From assembly GCF_024494695.1 (NCBI RefSeq), contig NZ_JANHDP010000002.1:496001-560000 (forward strand): a stretch of 64,000 nt of DNA, written 5' to 3'. The translations under genes were made by a program, and so were the position numbers. This DNA is from Natronoarchaeum rubrum (GTDB lineage Archaea; Halobacteriota; Halobacteria; Halobacteriales; Natronoarchaeaceae). How positions within the stretch are numbered: the stretch's first letter is position 1; each line of letters starts with the position of its first letter. The notes below the pieces were generated by a model. That model was given only the letters and a program-made list of their open reading frames with translations, did no database searches and was not told the DNA's origin. This document shows positions 60,039-64,000 of this stretch, in pieces.

Positions 60039-61478
60039 ATGCCTGGTAAACAATCGGACAATGGATCGCGAGTGTCGCGACGAAACTTCGTCAAGGCGGC
60101 CGGCGCGTCGGGTGCGGCGGTCAGCATGGCCGGCTGTATCTACGGTGGCGGCGGCGACAGCGATGCCGTCGTCTGGGGGTTCGACCCGAACGCGGCCGAC
60201 GAAATCGGCGAAGACGTCAAGCAACTGTACTCCGACAACGGCGTCGACGCGGATATCGAACTCCGCCCGGGCGACTCCGACACCGGCGCGCGGCGTGACA
60301 ACTACCAGCGCCTCCTCGAGGCCGGCGAGGCCGAGCCCGACATCTTCATGATGGACAGCGGCTGGGTGAACGTGTTCATCCAGCAGGGACTGATCAGCAA
60401 CCTCAGCGAGGAACTGGAGAGTTCCGAACTCCAGACGGTCCAGGACGACTACTTCGAGGGCTTCACCGCGACGGCCCGCGACCCGGGATCGGGCGACCTC
60501 TTCGGGATGCCGATGTACCCCGACTTCCCGGTGATGCAGTACAACAAGGAGTACGCCCGGCAGGCCGGCTACGGCGAGTCGGACTTCGAGACCTGGGCGA
60601 CCGAACCGATGACCTGGCAGGAGTGGTCCCAGCTCACCGCGGAGATCCAGGAAGCCGCCGGCGTCAAACACGGCTTTACGACCCAGTGGGACATCTACGT
60701 CGGAACGTCGTGCTGTACGTTCAACGAGGTGATGTCCTCGTGGGGCGGCGCGTACTTCGGCGGCCGCGAGAACCTCTTCGGGCCGGTCGGCGACCGCCCG
60801 GTCACCGTCAACGGTCAGGAGACGATCGATTCGCTGCGCATGATGCGCACGTTCGTCGACGAGGACTACGACGACGCCCTCGACGGCTACGCCAGCGGCA
60901 TCATGCCGTCGAACGTCACCCAGTGGACCGAGGAGGCCTCCCGCTCGCCCATGGCCGACGGGGACTCGGTCATGCACCGGAACTGGCCCTACGCGATCGG
61001 GCGGAACGCGGCCGAGGACGCGCTCGGTCAGGAGAACTACGGGACGATGCCGATCCCCTACGCCGTCACGGAAGACGAGGCCGCCCAGCCCGGCACCGGC
61101 GGCACCACCTCCGCGCTCGGCGGCTGGCACATCGTCCTCAACCCCAACTCCGAACGCAAGGAAGAGGCCATGGAAGTCATCCGCACCACCATGAAGGACG
61201 ACGTCTACCTCGGCCTCTTCGAGCTGTGGGGATGGCTGCCGCCCAAGCCCGAACTGTTCGAGTCCGAACGGGCCGCGGAGACCGGCGTCGTCGGCAACTA
61301 CCTGGACACGATCCGCGTCGCCGGCGAGAACGCGATGGCGCGCCCGTCGACCACGGTGTGGCCCACCCAGGCGACGATGATCGCCGAGCAGGCAAACGCC
61401 GCCGTCGCGGGCGACAAGTCTCCCGAACAGGCGATGAACGACCTCCAGAGCTCGCTCGAAAACACCGAACAGCAGTAG
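60039..61478 (+). CDS. sugar ABC transporter substrate-binding lipoprotein
   Basis: A 479-residue protein. The N-terminus has a twin-arginine SRRNFVK (R14-R15) and a lipobox ending in Cys33, so it is Tat-exported and anchored outside the membrane. The body is a family-1 extracellular binding protein (trehalose/maltose-binding class): EPDIFMMDSGWVNVFIQQG, GMPMYPDFPVMQYN, GTMPIPYAV and TALGGWHIVLNPNSERKEEA-type motifs. It binds a sugar or oligosaccharide for the downstream permease. The exact sugar cannot be read from the sequence. Confidence 0.92.
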   Translation: MPGKQSDNGSRVSRRNFVKAAGASGAAVSMAGCIYGGGGDSDAVVWGFDPNAADEIGEDVKQLYSDNGVDADIELRPGDSDTGARRDNYQRLLEAGEAEPDIFMMDSGWVNVFIQQGLISNLSEELESSELQTVQDDYFEGFTATARDPGSGDLFGMPMYPDFPVMQYNKEYARQAGYGESDFETWATEPMTWQEWSQLTAEIQEAAGVKHGFTTQWDIYVGTSCCTFNEVMSSWGGAYFGGRENLFGPVGDRPVTVNGQETIDSLRMMRTFVDEDYDDALDGYASGIMPSNVTQWTEEASRSPMADGDSVMHRNWPYAIGRNAAEDALGQENYGTMPIPYAVTEDEAAQPGTGGTTSALGGWHIVLNPNSERKEEAMEVIRTTMKDDVYLGLFELWGWLPPKPELFESERAAETGVVGNYLDTIRVAGENAMARPSTTVWPTQATMIAEQANAAVAGDKSPEQAMNDLQSSLENTEQQ

Positions 61479-61481
61479 GAC

Positions 61482-62504
61482 ATGGCAACTGAAACACAGC
61501 CGGACGCGACGACGCGGGAATCTCGGCGCTCGGGGCCGCTGGTCGCGCTCACGCGCCGGATCGAGAATCTCGGCGAAACCGGGTTCGCGTACCTCCTGTT
61601 GACGCCGGTGTTTCTCCTCCTGGGCACCGTCGCGCTGTATCCGCTCTTGCGGACGTTCGAGCTGTCGCTGTACCAGGGACTCGTCGGGCTCGGCGAGGCT
61701 GAGTTCGTCGGGATCGAGAACTACGTCAACCTCTTTACCGGCAAATCGGACCGGTGGCTGCCGGGATCGACGACGTTCCTCCCCGGCGTGAACGTCAACG
61801 GTACGTTCCCGTTCGTCCACCTGAACGGACTGTTGCGTAGCGCGCTCGCGGTGACGCTGATCTTCACGCTCGTCAGCGTCTTCTTCGAGACGCTGATCGG
61901 CTTCGGACAGGCGCTGGTGCTGGATCAGGAGTTCCGTGGCCGCGGCTGGGTCCGCGCCGCGATCATCATCCCGTGGGCGATCCCGATCGTCATCCAGGGG
62001 ATGATCTTCTTCCTGATGTTCCACCCCGACACCGGCTTCCTGACGTCGTATCTGGCCGAGTGGGGCATCGTCGCGCAGACCAACACGCTCAACGACACGT
62101 TCAGTGCGCTGTTGATCGTCACCGTCGGCGACATCTGGAAGACCTCGGCGTTCATGGCGCTGTTGATCCTGGCGGGGCTCCAGAGCATCGACCGAGGTCT
62201 CTACGACGTCGCGAAAGTCGCGGGAGCCACGAAGTGGCAGCGGTTCAAGCTGATCACGTTCCCGCTGATCCTCCCCACGCTGGGGATCGCGATCCTCTTC
62301 CGGACGATCTCGGCGATGCGCATCTACGGGCTCATCGACTCCGTGTCGAGCTGTACCGTCGTCCCGTCGCTGTCGTGTATGGTCGTCGAGACGTTCAACA
62401 GCCAGCGCGGCCTGTCGGCGGCGCTCGCGTTCGTCACGGCCGCCATCATCGGGGTCGCCGTGATGGGTGTGATCTACCAGCAGTACAAATCGGGTGATAT
62501 CTAG
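61482..62504 (+). CDS. sugar ABC transporter permease (MalF-type)
   Basis: A 340-residue permease with about six membrane segments. A long outer loop lies between segments 1 and 2 (~residues 65-120). The ATPase-contact EAA loop is YDVAKVAGATKWQRFKLITFP near residue 245. It starts 3 bp after the binding-protein stop and pairs with the next permease. Confidence 0.92.
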   Translation: MATETQPDATTRESRRSGPLVALTRRIENLGETGFAYLLLTPVFLLLGTVALYPLLRTFELSLYQGLVGLGEAEFVGIENYVNLFTGKSDRWLPGSTTFLPGVNVNGTFPFVHLNGLLRSALAVTLIFTLVSVFFETLIGFGQALVLDQEFRGRGWVRAAIIIPWAIPIVIQGMIFFLMFHPDTGFLTSYLAEWGIVAQTNTLNDTFSALLIVTVGDIWKTSAFMALLILAGLQSIDRGLYDVAKVAGATKWQRFKLITFPLILPTLGIAILFRTISAMRIYGLIDSVSSCTVVPSLSCMVVETFNSQRGLSAALAFVTAAIIGVAVMGVIYQQYKSGDI

Positions 62505-63473
62505 ATGGCAACCGATCCGGACTCCAAATCGAACCTCGGCCCGCTCTCGCGGTGGACCAACCGCATCATTACCGACCAGGACGCCCGCGACCGACTCTAC
62601 CGGGTGTTGTTCTACGCCATCACGATATTCTTCCTCGTGACGACGCTGTTCCCGTTCTACTGGCTGCTGGTGCTCGCGTTGACGCCGAATAACGAAATCC
62701 TGAGCGGCGGCTGGGATCTGCCGTTCCTGCGCCCACAGGGGTTCAACCCGGCGGCGTTCCAGGAGGTGTTCCAGCAGATACCGTTCCACCTCTACGTGCT
62801 GAACAGTTTCATCCTCGCGACGATGACGACGATCATCGTTCTGGTCATCGCCAGCCTCGCGGGCTACGTGTTCGGTCGTCTGGAGTTCCCCGGCCGAGGG
62901 CTGTTGATGCTCGGGATCCTGATGATCTCGTACTTCCCGCCGGCGGCGTTCCTGCTGCCGCTGTTCGACGCGTTCGTCGGCAACGCGATCGAGGTGCCGT
63001 TCCTCGGCGTCGAGCTGTTCACGCCGCCGCGGCTGGTCAACACGCCGGGAGCGATGGTGCTTCCCTTTAGCGCGTTGTTCCTGCCGCTGTCGATCTTCAT
63101 CCTCACGACGTTCTACGCCCAGATCCCCGACGGGCTGGAGGACGCTGCGCGCGTCGAGGGGACGACCCGACTCGGCGCGCTGTTCAGGGTGATTATCCCG
63201 CTGTCGGCGCCCGGCGTCGCGACGGCGGCGGTGCTGACGTTCATCTCGGTGTACAACGAGTACTTCTTCTCGTCGATCATGTCGCTCCAGAACGAGCCAC
63301 AGGAGTGGTCGCCGCTGGTCGGCGGGATCCTCAGCTACCAGACCCAGTACACAACTGAGTTCAACCTCATGGCCGCTGCGGCGGTCGTCGGCGTGTTGCC
63401 GGTCGTCATCCTGGTCATCATCGCACAGGAGAAGATCGTGAGCGGACTGACCGCGGGCGCACTCAAAGAGTAA
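62505..63473 (+). CDS. sugar ABC transporter permease (MalG-type)
   Basis: A 322-residue permease with six membrane segments. The EAA loop is [21 protein letters not shown]. The start codon follows the previous stop directly (0 bp), so translation is probably coupled. Forms the membrane pore with the MalF-type partner. Confidence 0.92.
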   Translation: MATDPDSKSNLGPLSRWTNRIITDQDARDRLYRVLFYAITIFFLVTTLFPFYWLLVLALTPNNEILSGGWDLPFLRPQGFNPAAFQEVFQQIPFHLYVLNSFILATMTTIIVLVIASLAGYVFGRLEFPGRGLLMLGILMISYFPPAAFLLPLFDAFVGNAIEVPFLGVELFTPPRLVNTPGAMVLPFSALFLPLSIFILTTFYAQIPDGLEDAARVEGTTRLGALFRVIIPLSAPGVATAAVLTFISVYNEYFFSSIMSLQNEPQEWSPLVGGILSYQTQYTTEFNLMAAAAVVGVLPVVILVIIAQEKIVSGLTAGALKE

Positions 63474-63475
63474 CC

Positions 63476-64000
63476 ATGGCAAACGTAACACTCGAACACG
63501 TGACGAAAAGCTACGAGGACGTCGTCGCAGTCGACGACATGAACCTCGATATCAGGGACGGCGAGTTCGTCTGTCTCGTCGGCCCCTCGGGCTGTGGCAA
63601 GTCGACGACGATGGAGACGATCGCCGGCCTCACCAAACCGACCGAGGGGACCATCAAGATCGGCGACAGGGACGTGACGAAGCTGCCGCCGAAAGACAGG
63701 GGCGTGGCGATGGTGTTCCAGAACATCGCGCTGTTTCCCCACATGGACGTCTACGATAACATCAGCTTCGGGCTGCGACTCCGAGACTACGACAAGGAGG
63801 AGATCGACCGTCGGGTCGAACGCGCCTCCGACATCGTCCAGCTCGAAGGGATGCTCGACCGAATGCCCGAGGAGATGTCCGGCGGTCAGCGCCAGCGCGT
63901 CGCCATCGCCCGCGCGATCGTCCGGGAACCCGACGTGTTCCTGATGGACGAGCCGCTGGCTAATCTGGACGCCAAGCTCCGGGTCCACATGCGCACGGAG
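63476..64000 (+). CDS. sugar ABC transporter ATPase (UgpC/MalK-type), cut by window end
   Basis: 175 codons of an ABC ATPase. Walker [10 protein letters not shown] near residue 37, Q-loop [17 protein letters not shown], signature MSGGQRQR, Walker [17 protein letters not shown] are all present. The C-terminal regulatory OB-fold domain lies beyond the window. It starts 2 bp after the second permease and powers the transporter. Confidence 0.93.
   Translation, partial: MANVTLEHVTKSYEDVVAVDDMNLDIRDGEFVCLVGPSGCGKSTTMETIAGLTKPTEGTIKIGDRDVTKLPPKDRGVAMVFQNIALFPHMDVYDNISFGLRLRDYDKEEIDRRVERASDIVQLEGMLDRMPEEMSGGQRQRVAIARAIVREPDVFLMDEPLANLDAKLRVHMRTE

Noticed and set aside
60021..63491. Open frame of over 1100 codons antisense to the sugar ABC operon
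   Set aside because: Composition is Arg/Gln/His-rich and it lies fully antisense to three clear ABC genes; it is a codon-bias shadow.

Overview
The window is a stretch of chromosome from a haloarchaeon (class Halobacteria). DNA is GC-rich, predicted proteins are rich in Asp/Glu and poor in Lys, many genes lack a Shine-Dalgarno motif and follow a TATA-like box at about -25 to -35, and secreted proteins carry twin-arginine signals, often with a lipobox. Archaeal core genes (L39e, L31e, aIF6, L18Ae/LX, prefoldin alpha, FtsY, S6e, Dph6) confirm the domain. The genus cannot be fixed from the sequence alone.

Layout. 1-5.4 kb: a partial NERD-domain helicase, an unusual tRNA-Gly-like gene, pyrE, and a run of small haloarchaeal conserved genes with a NUDIX hydrolase. 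5.4-16 kb: a Ski2-like helicase, MATE and MFS exporters, a GNAT acetyltransferase, an M29-type aminopeptidase, a DUF99 protein, family-4 uracil-DNA glycosylase and hisH. 16-24 kb: a Tat lipoprotein, a TrkA potassium-channel regulator between two stand-alone Lrp/AsnC ligand-binding domains, an S49 peptidase, a DUF373 membrane protein, dph6, and a secreted protein resembling only the N-terminal domain of family-15 glucoamylases. 24-31 kb: a regulator, a sugar nucleotidyltransferase, an SLC13-type transporter with built-in RCK_C domains, a HAD hydrolase and a second MATE exporter. 31-34.4 kb (minus strand): the translation/secretion cluster rpl39e-rpl31e-tif6-rpl18a-pfdA-ftsY. 34.5-54 kb: mostly metabolic and membrane genes (methyltransferase, three metallo-beta-lactamase-fold enzymes, rps6e, an AAC(3)-fold protein, an ABC exporter, two paralogous aldo/keto reductases, an aldehyde dehydrogenase, a CNNM-type CBS protein, nirA). 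54-56.2 kb: two overlapping microproteins, a ParB-like HTH protein, tRNA-Lys and an array of tRNA 3'-end copies. 58.5-64 kb: a TrmB-type regulator followed by a sugar ABC transporter operon (binding protein, two permeases, ATPase cut by the window end).

The most unusual signals are outside the genes. The 3' end of tRNA-Lys is repeated three more times downstream, each copy closing a long hairpin. The last 50 bp of dph6, including the stop, are duplicated on the far side of a palindrome-rich intergenic element, and that element shares a 59-bp block with another intergenic region in opposite orientation. The 3' end of the gene ending at 58339 is also tandemly duplicated. These suggest a recurrent process that copies gene 3' ends together with hairpin elements. 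Two short GC-rich minisatellites (25- and 26-bp periods) bracket one aldo/keto reductase gene. No CRISPR array, insertion sequence, integrase or rRNA gene was seen.
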